Shown here piece by piece: positions 53,407 to 61,800 of a stretch of 64,000 nt of DNA (position 1 is the stretch's first letter; each line of letters starts with the position of its first letter). The stretch spans positions 3,738,588-3,802,587 of the forward strand of contig NZ_CP056199.1 of assembly GCF_013782625.1 (NCBI RefSeq), written 5' to 3'. A program made the position numbers and the translations under genes. The notes below the pieces were generated by a model, which was given only the letters and a program-made list of their open reading frames with translations, had not been told where the DNA came from and did no database searches. This stretch comes from Enterobacter sp. RHBSTW-00994. Lineage in GTDB: Bacteria > Pseudomonadota > Gammaproteobacteria > Enterobacterales > Enterobacteriaceae.

Positions 53407-53500
53407 CTCAACTCCCTTTGCCTGTCAATTTGTGGGGTTACGCTAAATTGTGGCAGATTACACGAGAAGTGCTGAGGGGGCGACAGCTAAAATAGAGGCG

Positions 53501-53586
53501 AAAAAAAACCTGCGCATCCGCGCAGGCTGGTGCAAGAGATGAGTACGAAACCGTACCAAGAATTCTCACCAATCAATACCTCTGGG
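53501..53586 (-). ncRNA. omrA: OmrA small RNA
   Basis: 86-nt sRNA read on the minus strand from CCCAGAGGTATTGATTGGTG at 53586 to the terminator CCTGCGCGGATGCGCAGG followed by eight T. The conserved 5' end pairs with outer-membrane protein and regulator mRNAs (for example cirA, ompT, csgD in E. coli), with Hfq. Identified by that 5' seed, the GAGA-rich centre, and location between aas and galR. OmpR activates it in E. coli; I do not assign a site here. Confidence 0.95.
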
Positions 53587-53702
53587 ATCTTGATTGTGGC
53601 TGTTCGCCCTGGGCTTCGCCAGCAAGAAAACGCAAGGGAATGAGCCTAAGTGCAACCAGGTGTGAATATTCTCTTTTGCTGTTACAGGTTGAACTCTGAG
53701 GC

Positions 53703-53785
53703 AAAAAAAAACCTGCGCATAAACGCAGGTTGGTGTAAATCGTGTTAATCAACCGGAGTTGAATTCACCTATCAATACCTCTGGG
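53703..53785 (-). ncRNA. omrB: OmrB small RNA
   Basis: 83-nt paralogue of OmrA, 116 bases upstream on the same strand. The 5' CCCAGAGGTATTGATAGGTGA (from 53785) and the 3' terminator CCTGCGTTTATGCGCAGG plus T-run are shared with OmrA; the middle differs, as in E. coli. Order aas-omrA-omrB-galR is that of E. coli. Confidence 0.95.
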
Positions 53786-53996
53786 ATCTCGACTTTATCA
53801 ATCCCGGAACAAATCCGGCTATCAGACAATCGCAACAGCCTGAGGCAAAGTGTAACTAAAGGTTCAGATTGACATTATTTTGACATGCCTTGCTGTGTAA
53901 CGATTACACCAGTACGGCATGTTCTGCGTCACGTTTGTCGATTGCAAAACCCCTCTCCCCTTGAATGCGTGGCGCTTTTCCGCAACACTAGTTGGT

Positions 53997-54012
53997 GTGT
54001 AAACGCTTACCC
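53997..54012 (+). promoter_or_regulatory. GalR/GalS-type operator upstream of galR
   Basis: GTGTAAACGCTTACCC, with central CG, matches the gal operator form GTGNAANCGNTTNCAC at 14 of 16 positions. It ends 18 bases before the galR start, consistent with autoregulation. Confidence 0.7.
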
Positions 54013-54030
54013 CCACTAAGAAGGTACTAA

Positions 54031-55047
54031 ATGGCGACAATTAAGGATGTGGCCCGTCTGGCTGGTGTGTCTGTCGCTACCGTCTCGCGCGTGATCAACG
54101 ATTCACCGAAAGCCAGTGATGCGTCGCGCCAGGCGGTACAGAGCGCCATGGAGACGCTGAACTACCATCCCAACGCCAATGCCCGCGCACTTGCCCAGCA
54201 GTCGACAGAAACGGTGGGACTGGTGGTCGGTGATGTGTCTGACCCCTTTTTCGGCGCGATGGTCAAAGCCGTAGAACAAGTTTCATACCAAACGGGCAAT
54301 TTTCTGCTGATCGGCAATGGCTACCATAATGAGCAAAAAGAACGTCAGGCCATTGAGCAACTGATTCGCCACCGATGTGCTGCCCTGGTGGTACATGCCA
54401 AAATGATCCCCGATGCCGACCTCATTCATCTGATGAAACAGATCCCCGGCATGGTATTAATCAACCGTATTATCCCTGGCTTTGAAAAACGCTGTGTGGC
54501 GCTTGATGATCGTTATGGCGCATGGCTTGCCACCCGCCATTTAATTCAGCAGGGTCACACGCGCATCGGCTATCTGTGCTCAAACCACCCGATTTCCGAT
54601 GCGGACGACCGCCTGCAAGGGTATTACGATGCACTGCGCGAAAATGGTCTGCCGTGCAATGACCGTCTGGTTGCCTACGGCGAGCCGGACGAAAGCGGTG
54701 GCGAGCAGGCGATGACGGACCTGTTAGGTCGTGGGCGCAATTTTACTGCCGTAGCCAGCTATAACGACTCTATGGCCGCTGGCGCAATGGGCGTGTTAAA
54801 TGACAACGGCATTGATGTCCCGGCAGAAATTTCGTTGATTGGTTTCGATGATGTGCTGGTTTCTCGCTACGTGCGACCTCGTCTGACGACCGTGCGTTAC
54901 CCGATTGTCACCATGGCGACACAAGCCGCTGAGCTGGCATTAGCACTGGCAGATAAACGCCAGCCGCCAGATATTACCCATCTGTTCAGCCCGACGCTGG
55001 TCCGCCGTCACTCTGTTGTGCCACCAGCGGACTCGCAAAGCGAGTAG
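54031..55047 (+). CDS. galR: Galactose repressor GalR
   Basis: LacI-family repressor of galactose uptake and catabolism, inactivated by galactose. The 338-residue protein has an N-terminal HTH and hinge (MATIKDVARLAGVSVATVSRVIN, residues 1-23) and the sugar-binding core with GLVVGDVSDPFFG, GYLCSN and LIGFDDVLVSRYVRP. It is about five residues shorter than E. coli at the C-terminus. Its 3' end overlaps the convergent GNAT gene by 40 bases. Confidence 0.96.
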   Translation: MATIKDVARLAGVSVATVSRVINDSPKASDASRQAVQSAMETLNYHPNANARALAQQSTETVGLVVGDVSDPFFGAMVKAVEQVSYQTGNFLLIGNGYHNEQKERQAIEQLIRHRCAALVVHAKMIPDADLIHLMKQIPGMVLINRIIPGFEKRCVALDDRYGAWLATRHLIQQGHTRIGYLCSNHPISDADDRLQGYYDALRENGLPCNDRLVAYGEPDESGGEQAMTDLLGRGRNFTAVASYNDSMAAGAMGVLNDNGIDVPAEISLIGFDDVLVSRYVRPRLTTVRYPIVTMATQAAELALALADKRQPPDITHLFSPTLVRRHSVVPPADSQSE

Positions 55048-55484
55048 TGATAGAGATGCACCGTTTTATCCGGGTATTCCAGCGCGTCACCGATGTACTG
55101 CCAGCCGTAGCGTTCGTAGAAATCACGGCAGGCAGACCAGAGATGCAGCTCGGCGTACCCGGCGCGTCTGGCATAATCAATAACATATGCCTGTAATTGT
55201 CCGGCAAGCCCTTTCTCCCTGGCGGCTTCATTAACGTATAACGCCGCCAGCCAGGGGAAAAGATCCTGGCGCGTTATCAAATCACAGCGCCACAACCCTA
55301 CCGTTCCCAGCAGTTGTTCCCCGTCCAGGGCGACAAAAGTCAGCGGCAGCGCATCGGCCTTCTGGCTATGATCAATCACACTTTTGAAAAACCCACGTGG
55401 CACGCCCTCGCCAAACGCCTGCCAGAGCCAGTCAGTAACCTGTTCTGCAAACTGAGGAACGGCGTAAAGCGGCAGAATCGTCAC
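55008..55484 (-). CDS. GNAT-family N-acetyltransferase
   Basis: 158-residue acetyltransferase with the GNAT core: VALDGEQLLGTVGLWRCDL (beta 2-4), WLAALYVNEAAREKGLAGQLQAYVIDYA (motif A with the acetyl-CoA loop R-x-x-G-x-x-G/A degenerate as REKGLAG) and DFYERYGWQYIG (motif B). Substrate unknown. It overlaps the GntR regulator stop by 4 bases and galR by 40. No counterpart at this E. coli position. Confidence 0.85.
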   Translation of the reverse strand: MTILPLYAVPQFAEQVTDWLWQAFGEGVPRGFFKSVIDHSQKADALPLTFVALDGEQLLGTVGLWRCDLITRQDLFPWLAALYVNEAAREKGLAGQLQAYVIDYARRAGYAELHLWSACRDFYERYGWQYIGDALEYPDKTVHLYHYSLCESAGGTTE

Positions 55485-56254
55485 ACCAGTTTCCCCTGAA
55501 AAATGGGTACGGATTCAAAAAGGTAGCCGTCAAAATCGGGCGCATCTTCGTCAGACAACTCCAGCAGGCTCTTTTTCACGTTTTCCAGATGCTGGAACAT
55601 GGCCTGCCAGGCCCCCATAACGTCGCGGCGACGCAATGCAGCAAGAATGGTTTGCCTGTCACCAAGCCATTTAAGCCGGTACGCACGACTGGCAATATGC
55701 ACATTGAACTGCTGCCACAGCGGGCTGCTGTCCATGTGATGCCAGACGCTTTCGACGGTCGCCAGCAGCATCTGATTTTGCGTCGCCCCCGCCAGCACCA
55801 GATGGAACATCTTGTTGTTATCCTGGCTATTGTCATCGGCGGCAATTGCACGTTGTTCTTGTTCGATAATCCGGCGCAGATTATCGATATCAGCGCGCGT
55901 CGCCATTTTGGCGGCAAACGCAGCAATATTGCTTTCAAGTAACTGGCGCGCCTGCAAAATTTCAAACGGGCCTACATCGCTATTCAGAAAGCGCTCTTCT
56001 TCATTTTCATGTTCTTCGGGAATGCGCATCACGTAGACACCCGATCCCTGGCGAATATCGACCGTGCCTTGTAGCTCCAGCATCAGAAGGGCTTCACGCA
56101 CAATGGTACGGCTCACGCCGTAGGTTTCAGCGATATTACGCTCCGGCGGCAAGCGAGAGCCAACGGGATAATGTCCCTGGATAATTTGCGCACGCAAATC
56201 CTCGCCAATTTCCTGGTACTGTTTTTTTTCCAGCGGGACGACTGCCTTATCCAC
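55481..56254 (-). CDS. GntR-family (FadR/FCD) regulator, UxuR/ExuR-like
   Basis: 257-residue repressor. N-terminal winged HTH: YQEIGEDLRAQIIQGHYPVGSRLPPERNIAETYGVSRTIVREALLMLELQG (cut: residues 13-62); C-terminal FCD domain with GPFEILQARQLLESNIAAFAA, the metal and ligand residues in HLVLAGATQN and WLGDRQTILAALRRRD, and a tail YFDGYLF-like (DFDGYLFESVPI) very close to UxuR/ExuR. Those regulators sense uronates. It lies downstream of the GH1 gene with a 91-base gap, and the EIIC/lacI promoter carries TTGGnATACCA sequences like UxuR/ExuR operators. So it probably controls this cluster. Confidence 0.85.
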   Translation of the reverse strand: MDKAVVPLEKKQYQEIGEDLRAQIIQGHYPVGSRLPPERNIAETYGVSRTIVREALLMLELQGTVDIRQGSGVYVMRIPEEHENEEERFLNSDVGPFEILQARQLLESNIAAFAAKMATRADIDNLRRIIEQEQRAIAADDNSQDNNKMFHLVLAGATQNQMLLATVESVWHHMDSSPLWQQFNVHIASRAYRLKWLGDRQTILAALRRRDVMGAWQAMFQHLENVKKSLLELSDEDAPDFDGYLFESVPIFQGKLV

Positions 56255-56345
56255 GTGATCACCTGTGCTTATCAGTTAATGCGCAGACCGGGCATCCTCC
56301 CGGCCAGTTTGTGCGCTATTTTACCAGAACCTGCCGTGTTTTCGC

Positions 56346-57773
56346 CTACTTCCATTCATCATCAACACAGAGCGTGAGCACGCGCGCATCGCGCAGTTGC
56401 CGGAACCAGGTCGCTGATTTTTTCGGATGACGGGCACGATTATCGGCGAGGTCGATCTCTATCAATCCATACCGGTTTTTGAAAGCATTCATGGGAGAGA
56501 CGTTGTCAGTAAACGCCCACAGCATGTAACCGCGACAGTTTGCCCCCTCTTCCCTCGCCAGCAGCGTGTAATAGAGGTGTTCACTGATAAAGTCGATACG
56601 GTAACTGTCGTCAATCACCCCATCGCGGCGACGAAACTGTGCTTCATTTTCCACCCCCATGCCGCTTTCCGCCACGAACCAGTCGATATTGCGGTAATCG
56701 CGTTTAATGCGCATTGCCATGTCATAGATAATGCGCGGGTAAATCTCCCAGCCGCGGGATTTATTCATCCTGCGTCCTGGCAGCTCGAAAGGCTCGTAGT
56801 AATACGCCGGATGGAAAGGTGTTTGCGGATGCCAGGCCCGTGAAGGCGCTTTGACCCTGTGCGGGTAATAAAGGTTGATACCCAACTCATCAACGGTGTT
56901 TTCAGCGATCAGCAACAGCTCTTCCGGGGTGTAATCCCAGGCGACCTGATGCTGCTCCAGGAGTGTAAAAAGCGCCTGAGGATAGTGCCCATGCACCAGA
57001 GGATCGAGAAATACACGGTTGTAGAATAGATCGTAAATCTCCGCCGCGCGTACATCGTGCTCGGCTCGTGAGCGGGGATAAGTCACTTCCGGGTTGAGGA
57101 TACAGCCCACCGAACCGCGATAACCTTTTTCACGGAAATGCTTCACCACTTTCGCCGTTGCCAGCACTTTATGGTGGTTCCACTGCATCCAGGTTCCCGT
57201 GTTCTGTTCGTACGGCCAGCGCAGGGCATCCAGGTAGACGCGCGTTTGCACCACAATCGGTTCGTTGAAGGTAAACCAGCGCGTCACTTTCGCATGATAG
57301 CGCGCGAACACTTTTTCGGCGTAACGCACGAACAGCTCAACCACATGCTTTGATGCCCAGCCTCCGTAGGTTTCCAGCAGCACGCCCGGCAATTCGTAAT
57401 GCTCCAGGCAGATCATTGGCTCAATACCCTGACGGCGCATCTCATCAAACAGGGCATCGTAATACGAGGCGTATGCTTCATCGACCGTCGCATTTTCATA
57501 GTCCGTCAAAAAACGCGACCAGTTGATCGAGGTGCGATAATGCGTCAACCCCGCCTGCTTCATCAGCGCGACATCTTCACGGAAGCGGTTGATAAAGTCG
57601 GTGGCGACCGCCGGGCCGTAACCGTCATGCCAGACGTGACGATCGTTTTTGTACCAGAGATCGATCCACGAGTCCTGCCCCTCTCTTTTCCCGCTCCAGC
57701 CTTCAGTCTGCCAGGCAGAAGCCGCCGCCCCCAGGATGAAATCCTGGGGAATGGTCATGCGTTTTGTACTCAT
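56346..57773 (-). CDS. Family 1 glycoside hydrolase, probable 6-phospho-beta-glucosidase
   Basis: 475 residues with the GH1 catalytic pair: acid/base Glu171 in WFTFNEPIVV and nucleophile Glu369 in FVAESGMG. The active-site loop reads DNVSPMNAFKNRYG; a Ser after DNV and the Lys/Tyr pair resemble 6-phospho-glycosidases (S...K.Y), while ordinary beta-glucosidases have DNFEW here. With the adjacent PTS EIIC, cleavage of a phosphorylated beta-glycoside is likely. The start at 57773 follows GAGGATGCC, eight bases after the EIIC stop; the longer frame is rejected. Confidence 0.88.
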   Translation of the reverse strand: MSTKRMTIPQDFILGAAASAWQTEGWSGKREGQDSWIDLWYKNDRHVWHDGYGPAVATDFINRFREDVALMKQAGLTHYRTSINWSRFLTDYENATVDEAYASYYDALFDEMRRQGIEPMICLEHYELPGVLLETYGGWASKHVVELFVRYAEKVFARYHAKVTRWFTFNEPIVVQTRVYLDALRWPYEQNTGTWMQWNHHKVLATAKVVKHFREKGYRGSVGCILNPEVTYPRSRAEHDVRAAEIYDLFYNRVFLDPLVHGHYPQALFTLLEQHQVAWDYTPEELLLIAENTVDELGINLYYPHRVKAPSRAWHPQTPFHPAYYYEPFELPGRRMNKSRGWEIYPRIIYDMAMRIKRDYRNIDWFVAESGMGVENEAQFRRRDGVIDDSYRIDFISEHLYYTLLAREEGANCRGYMLWAFTDNVSPMNAFKNRYGLIEIDLADNRARHPKKSATWFRQLRDARVLTLCVDDEWK

Positions 57774-57780
57774 GGCATCC

Positions 57781-59106
57781 TCATGCATTGTTAGTGGCTT
57801 GTTGCAGTGCCGCCTGCTCGGCACGGCGGGAAGCAATCTTCACAAAGGGCAGATAAATAAGCACAGCAGTAATAATACAGATGAGCTGGGTAATCACCGC
57901 CCCCATTGAACCTGCCGTTGAAAGCCAGGCGTTTATCAGTGGCGGCGTTGTCCATGGAACCATCACCACGGCTTTCCCGGCAAAACCGGTTACCGTGGCA
58001 AAATAACCGATGGAGCCCGTCACCAGCGGCGTGATAATAAACGGGATCGCGAGGATAGGGTTCAGCATGATTGGCATGCCGAAGATAACCGGCTCGTTGA
58101 TGTTAAACAGGCCGGGGCCAATGGACAGCTTGGCTATCTCTTTCATCTCTTTACGTTTCGTCCCGATCATCACCGCGATCAGCAGACCAATCGTCAGCCC
58201 TGATCCGCCGATGCTCATGTACACATCCCAGAAGGGCATGGTGATGATATTGGGGATCTCTTTACCCTGCTCGAAGGCGCTCATGTTGACAGTGATCGCC
58301 CCCAACAGCAGCGGTTCGCGGATCGGCTTGATCATCTGATTCCCGTGGATGCCAATCACCCAGAACAGCTGTGCGACAAACATCAGCAGCAAGATCCCTG
58401 GCAGGCTTTGTACGACGCGCTCCAGCGGTTGTTGCACCACCTGGTACACCGCGTCATAGAGGTACATGCCGGTAATTTGATGGAAAACAAAACCAAAAGT
58501 CGCAATAGCAGTTGTGGTGATAATCGCCGGGATCAGCGCGGAGAACGACGCCGCTACGTTAGGCGGTACGGTATCCGGCATTTTGATTTTCAGGCCCTTG
58601 CGGGTTTCCAGCCAGCAGTAAATCTCGACGGACAAAATCGCGATGAACATCCCGAGGAACAGGCTGCGGGTGTCGGAGAACTGACGCAGCAGCACGTCCT
58701 TCACCACATGCATCTGCCCATCGACCAGCATTTCCACGGTGGTTGGGGTCACGCAGATAAAGCAGATCACCGCCAGCAGGCCAGGGAAAAGTGACTTGAT
58801 GCCGTTAATACGCCCCAGTTCAATACCGATTAAAAAGACCGCGCCGATATTCAGAAAGTTGAGAGTGGCGTAGTTGAGCGCACTGGTGATGGGCTTTAAG
58901 GTCGCGAGAAATGAGAGCGCCTGAAAGCTGGCTAAACCATTTTTTGGATCCAGCACCATGTTGGAGATCAGCACAGAGAATGCCCCAACAATGATGACCG
59001 GCATGAGGGTAATAAAGGCAGATTTGATCGCCATGATATAGCGATAGCTATTGAATTTAGTGGCAAAACTGCCCAGAGCGTCGATCAGTTTTTCCTGCAA
59101 TGCCAT
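57781..59106 (-). CDS. PTS sugar transporter EIIC, lactose/cellobiose family
   Basis: 441-residue integral membrane permease with about ten hydrophobic segments, of the CelB/ChbC type: MALQEKLIDALGSFATKFN N-terminus, GIELGRINGIKSL, LFWVIGIHGNQMI and LFNINEPVIFGMPIMLNPILAIPF, the last containing the conserved NEPV/IF loop. It translocates and helps phosphorylate a beta-linked disaccharide. No EIIA or EIIB is fused or nearby, so it must borrow them. First gene of a likely operon EIIC-GH1-gntR-GNAT. Confidence 0.9.
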   Translation of the reverse strand: MALQEKLIDALGSFATKFNSYRYIMAIKSAFITLMPVIIVGAFSVLISNMVLDPKNGLASFQALSFLATLKPITSALNYATLNFLNIGAVFLIGIELGRINGIKSLFPGLLAVICFICVTPTTVEMLVDGQMHVVKDVLLRQFSDTRSLFLGMFIAILSVEIYCWLETRKGLKIKMPDTVPPNVAASFSALIPAIITTTAIATFGFVFHQITGMYLYDAVYQVVQQPLERVVQSLPGILLLMFVAQLFWVIGIHGNQMIKPIREPLLLGAITVNMSAFEQGKEIPNIITMPFWDVYMSIGGSGLTIGLLIAVMIGTKRKEMKEIAKLSIGPGLFNINEPVIFGMPIMLNPILAIPFIITPLVTGSIGYFATVTGFAGKAVVMVPWTTPPLINAWLSTAGSMGAVITQLICIITAVLIYLPFVKIASRRAEQAALQQATNNA

Positions 59107-59406
59107 AGGGTAATACCTCAGTAAAAGGGCTTTTATTGGATAAGGTGTACAGCCTGCTTCTATTGGCATACCAAAAATAGCTTCACAGCGCTCATGGTTC
59201 TGTGATTAAGCTCTCAACACCACAATAGGTATTCCAAATAATGATTTATGACTACTTTGGCATACCACTTATCCTCATTCATTCTGCTCCGGTTTACCGC
59301 GACCGAAAAGCGTGATCATGGTGGGGATTTTGCCCTCCCCATCCCGCGTATGTGCCTGACGGTCTGTGATAAACTGCAGACCATTACGTGGAAGCAGGAA
59401 TTATTC
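59107..59406. promoter_or_regulatory. Divergent control region between EIIC and the LacI-type regulator
   Basis: 300 bases between the two starts. Three related sequences stand out: TTGGCATACCAA (59163-59174), TTGGCATACCA (59257-59267) and, on the other strand, TTTGGAATACCTA (59227-59239). They match the UxuR/ExuR operator form TTGGTATACCAA in 9-11 of 12 bases, fitting the UxuR-like regulator nearby. None has the central CG usual for LacI-family operators. Confidence 0.7.
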
Positions 59407-60444
59407 ATGGCAACAATGCTGGATGTCTCATTACGGGCGGGCGTGTCGAAAGCCACGGTATCGCGCGTGTTGAACGGCACAGGTCAGGTTAAAGAGAGTA
59501 CGCGTCAGCAGGTATTTCGTGCGATGGAAGAACTGGGCTATCGTCCCAATTTTCTGGCGCGATCCCTCGCCAACCGTACCAGCAACAGCATTGGCCTGGT
59601 GGTCTCTACTTTTGACGGCTTTTACTTTGGTCGTTTGCTGCAACAGGCGTCACGTCAGACGGAAACCCACGGCAAACAGCTGATTGTGACCGATGGCCAT
59701 GATGCGCCTGAGCAGGAAGAACTGGCGGTTCAAATGCTGGCCGATCGCAAGTGCGATGCCATTGTGCTTTACACGCGCTACATGAGCGAAAAAGCGATCA
59801 TGAAGCTTATCCATACCGTACAAACCCCGTTAGTCGTCATCAACCGTGAGGTAAGCCAGGCGGCGGATCGCTGTGTCTTTTTTGAGCAGCAGGATGCTGC
59901 ATTTAAAGCGGTGGATTATCTGATAAGCCAGGGTCATCGCGAAATCGCCTGTATGACAGTGCCCATTCATACCCCAACCGGTAAAGCGCGTCTGATGGGC
60001 TATCGTAAGGCACTGGAGAAACACGGTATTCGCCTGGATGAGCGGCGGGTGAAATACGGTGATGCGGGAATGACACGCGGCTATGAGCTGTGCAAAGAGT
60101 TGATCGCTGAAAATGTCCCGTTTAGCGCCCTGTTTGCCTGTAATGATGATATGGCGCTCGGTGCGTCCAAAGCGTTACATCAGGCCGGGTTACGCATTCC
60201 GCAGGACATTTCACTGTTTGGTTTTGACGATGCCCCCAGCGCAAAATGGCTGGAACCTGCACTTTCATCGGTCTATCTGCCCATCGACAGTATGATTGTT
60301 ACCGCTATCGACCAGGCAATCCGGCTGGCAAAAAACCAGCCGGTCGAAACGATCCCGCCTTTCACCGGTACGCTGGTACTGCGTGATTCGGTAACAACGG
60401 GACCTTATTTCAGTCAGAAAAGCTCCAGCGCCAGTAACTCCTGA
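59407..60444 (+). CDS. LacI-family regulator, AscG-like
   Basis: 345 residues. HTH and hinge MATMLDVSLRAGVSKATVSRVLNGTG at 1-26; core with LGYRPNFLARSLA, GLVVSTFDGFYFGRLLQ and LFGFDDAPSAKWLEPALSSV. AscG of the E. coli asc beta-glucoside cluster has the same N-terminal pattern and FFxxLL-type core. The start at 59407 is chosen by homology and a GGAA site; the upstream frame (to 59248) would swallow the promoter. Its 3' end overlaps lysA by 31 bases. It probably represses the divergent PTS/GH1 genes. Confidence 0.9.
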   Translation: MATMLDVSLRAGVSKATVSRVLNGTGQVKESTRQQVFRAMEELGYRPNFLARSLANRTSNSIGLVVSTFDGFYFGRLLQQASRQTETHGKQLIVTDGHDAPEQEELAVQMLADRKCDAIVLYTRYMSEKAIMKLIHTVQTPLVVINREVSQAADRCVFFEQQDAAFKAVDYLISQGHREIACMTVPIHTPTGKARLMGYRKALEKHGIRLDERRVKYGDAGMTRGYELCKELIAENVPFSALFACNDDMALGASKALHQAGLRIPQDISLFGFDDAPSAKWLEPALSSVYLPIDSMIVTAIDQAIRLAKNQPVETIPPFTGTLVLRDSVTTGPYFSQKSSSASNS

Positions 60445-61676
60445 ATGGTCTGGCGACGGCGAATCAGCCGCGCCACGCCGTGATCAAACAGCACTTCTGG
60501 CAGTAGCGGGCGGCTATTGTAGTTAGAGGACATCGACGCACCATAAGCCCCTGTATCGTGAAGCACCAGGTAATCACCTGGCTTCACTTCCGGCAGCGCG
60601 CGGGTTTCCACTTTTCCGCCTTCCTGTTGCGTAAACACGTCGCCCGATTCACACAATGGACCCGCGACAACCGTCTCAACATGCGGGGCTTGCGTTAAAT
60701 CGCGGCCATCTCCGGCCAGGGCGGTAATGTGGTGATAGCTACCGTACATCGCCGGGCGCATCAGATCGCTAAATCCTGCATCGATAAGCACGAAATGGCG
60801 CGACCCCATCTCTTTCACACTGCGAACTTGCGCCACCAGCACGCCAGACTCCGCGACCAGGAAACGCCCCGGCTCAATTTCAAGCTTCACAGGATGACCA
60901 AGATGGGCGGCGATTTTATCGCGCGCAGCACTCCACAGGCCATAGTAGTGCTCGGTATCGATCGCCTCTTCCCCTTCGCGGTAGGGAATGGAAAGGCCGC
61001 CACCGGCTGAGATCGCCTCCAGATCCTGACCAAAGTCGATCACCTGGCGCACCATTGCGCCGCAGACCTGCTCAAGATGACCATAATCCACGCCGGAGCC
61101 GATATGCATATGAATGCCTACCAGCGTCAGGTTGTAGCGCTGCAATACCTCCAGTGCGGCGGGCAGATCGCTGTACCAGATACCGTGCTTGCTGTTTTCC
61201 CCGCCGGTATTGGTTTTCTGACTGTGGCCGTGACCAAAGCCTGGGTTAACGCGTAACCAGACACGGTGACCTGGGGACATTTTGCCAAGCTGTTCCAGCA
61301 TGTCTACAGAACCTGCATTCACCGGAATACGTAATTCATGCACCCGCGCCAGCGTCGCGTCATCAATCAGATCAGCAGTAAAGACTATCGCATCGCTGTC
61401 GCCTTTTGGATCGTAACCCGCAGCCAGCGCACGTTCGATTTCTCCCAGTGATACCGAATCCACTTTTACGCCCTGCTCACGCATCAGACGCAGAATATGG
61501 ATGTTGGAGCAGGCCTTCTGCGCAAAACGCACCACGTCAAACTGATGCAGCGCCGCAATCTTCTCACGGACAATCTGCGCGTCATATACCCAGACAGGGC
61601 AGCCGAATTCAGCAGGAAGGCGCAGTAAGTTGTCGGCGTTTAAATCGGTATCAGTCTGGTTGAGTGGGCGTGGCAT
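60414..61676 (-). CDS. lysA: Diaminopimelate decarboxylase LysA
   Basis: PLP enzyme making L-lysine from meso-diaminopimelate. The start MPRPLNQTDTDLNADNLLRLPAEF at 61676 gives 420 residues, the E. coli length. The PLP lysine is in VVRFAQKACSNIHILRLM, the phosphate-binding glycines in SAGGGLSIPY and EPGRFLVAESGV, and the active-site cysteine in GPLCESGDVF. Divergent from lysR, which activates it. Confidence 0.97.
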   Translation of the reverse strand: MPRPLNQTDTDLNADNLLRLPAEFGCPVWVYDAQIVREKIAALHQFDVVRFAQKACSNIHILRLMREQGVKVDSVSLGEIERALAAGYDPKGDSDAIVFTADLIDDATLARVHELRIPVNAGSVDMLEQLGKMSPGHRVWLRVNPGFGHGHSQKTNTGGENSKHGIWYSDLPAALEVLQRYNLTLVGIHMHIGSGVDYGHLEQVCGAMVRQVIDFGQDLEAISAGGGLSIPYREGEEAIDTEHYYGLWSAARDKIAAHLGHPVKLEIEPGRFLVAESGVLVAQVRSVKEMGSRHFVLIDAGFSDLMRPAMYGSYHHITALAGDGRDLTQAPHVETVVAGPLCESGDVFTQQEGGKVETRALPEVKPGDYLVLHDTGAYGASMSSNYNSRPLLPEVLFDHGVARLIRRRQTIQELLALELF

Positions 61677-61800
61677 GGTCTTCTCCGGGTATGTCATTTT
61701 TTTTATGATTACGCCACAGCATGAAGAGAATAAAAAATATCGTTTTATCGCGAGTCTATGCAAAAATGATATGGAGTGCATTTTCGCCACCAGGAACCTT

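Noticed and set aside
53501-53785. The two similar segments looked like inverted or direct repeats of a mobile element.
   Set aside because: They are same-strand, each has a terminator, and they match OmrA and OmrB between aas and galR.
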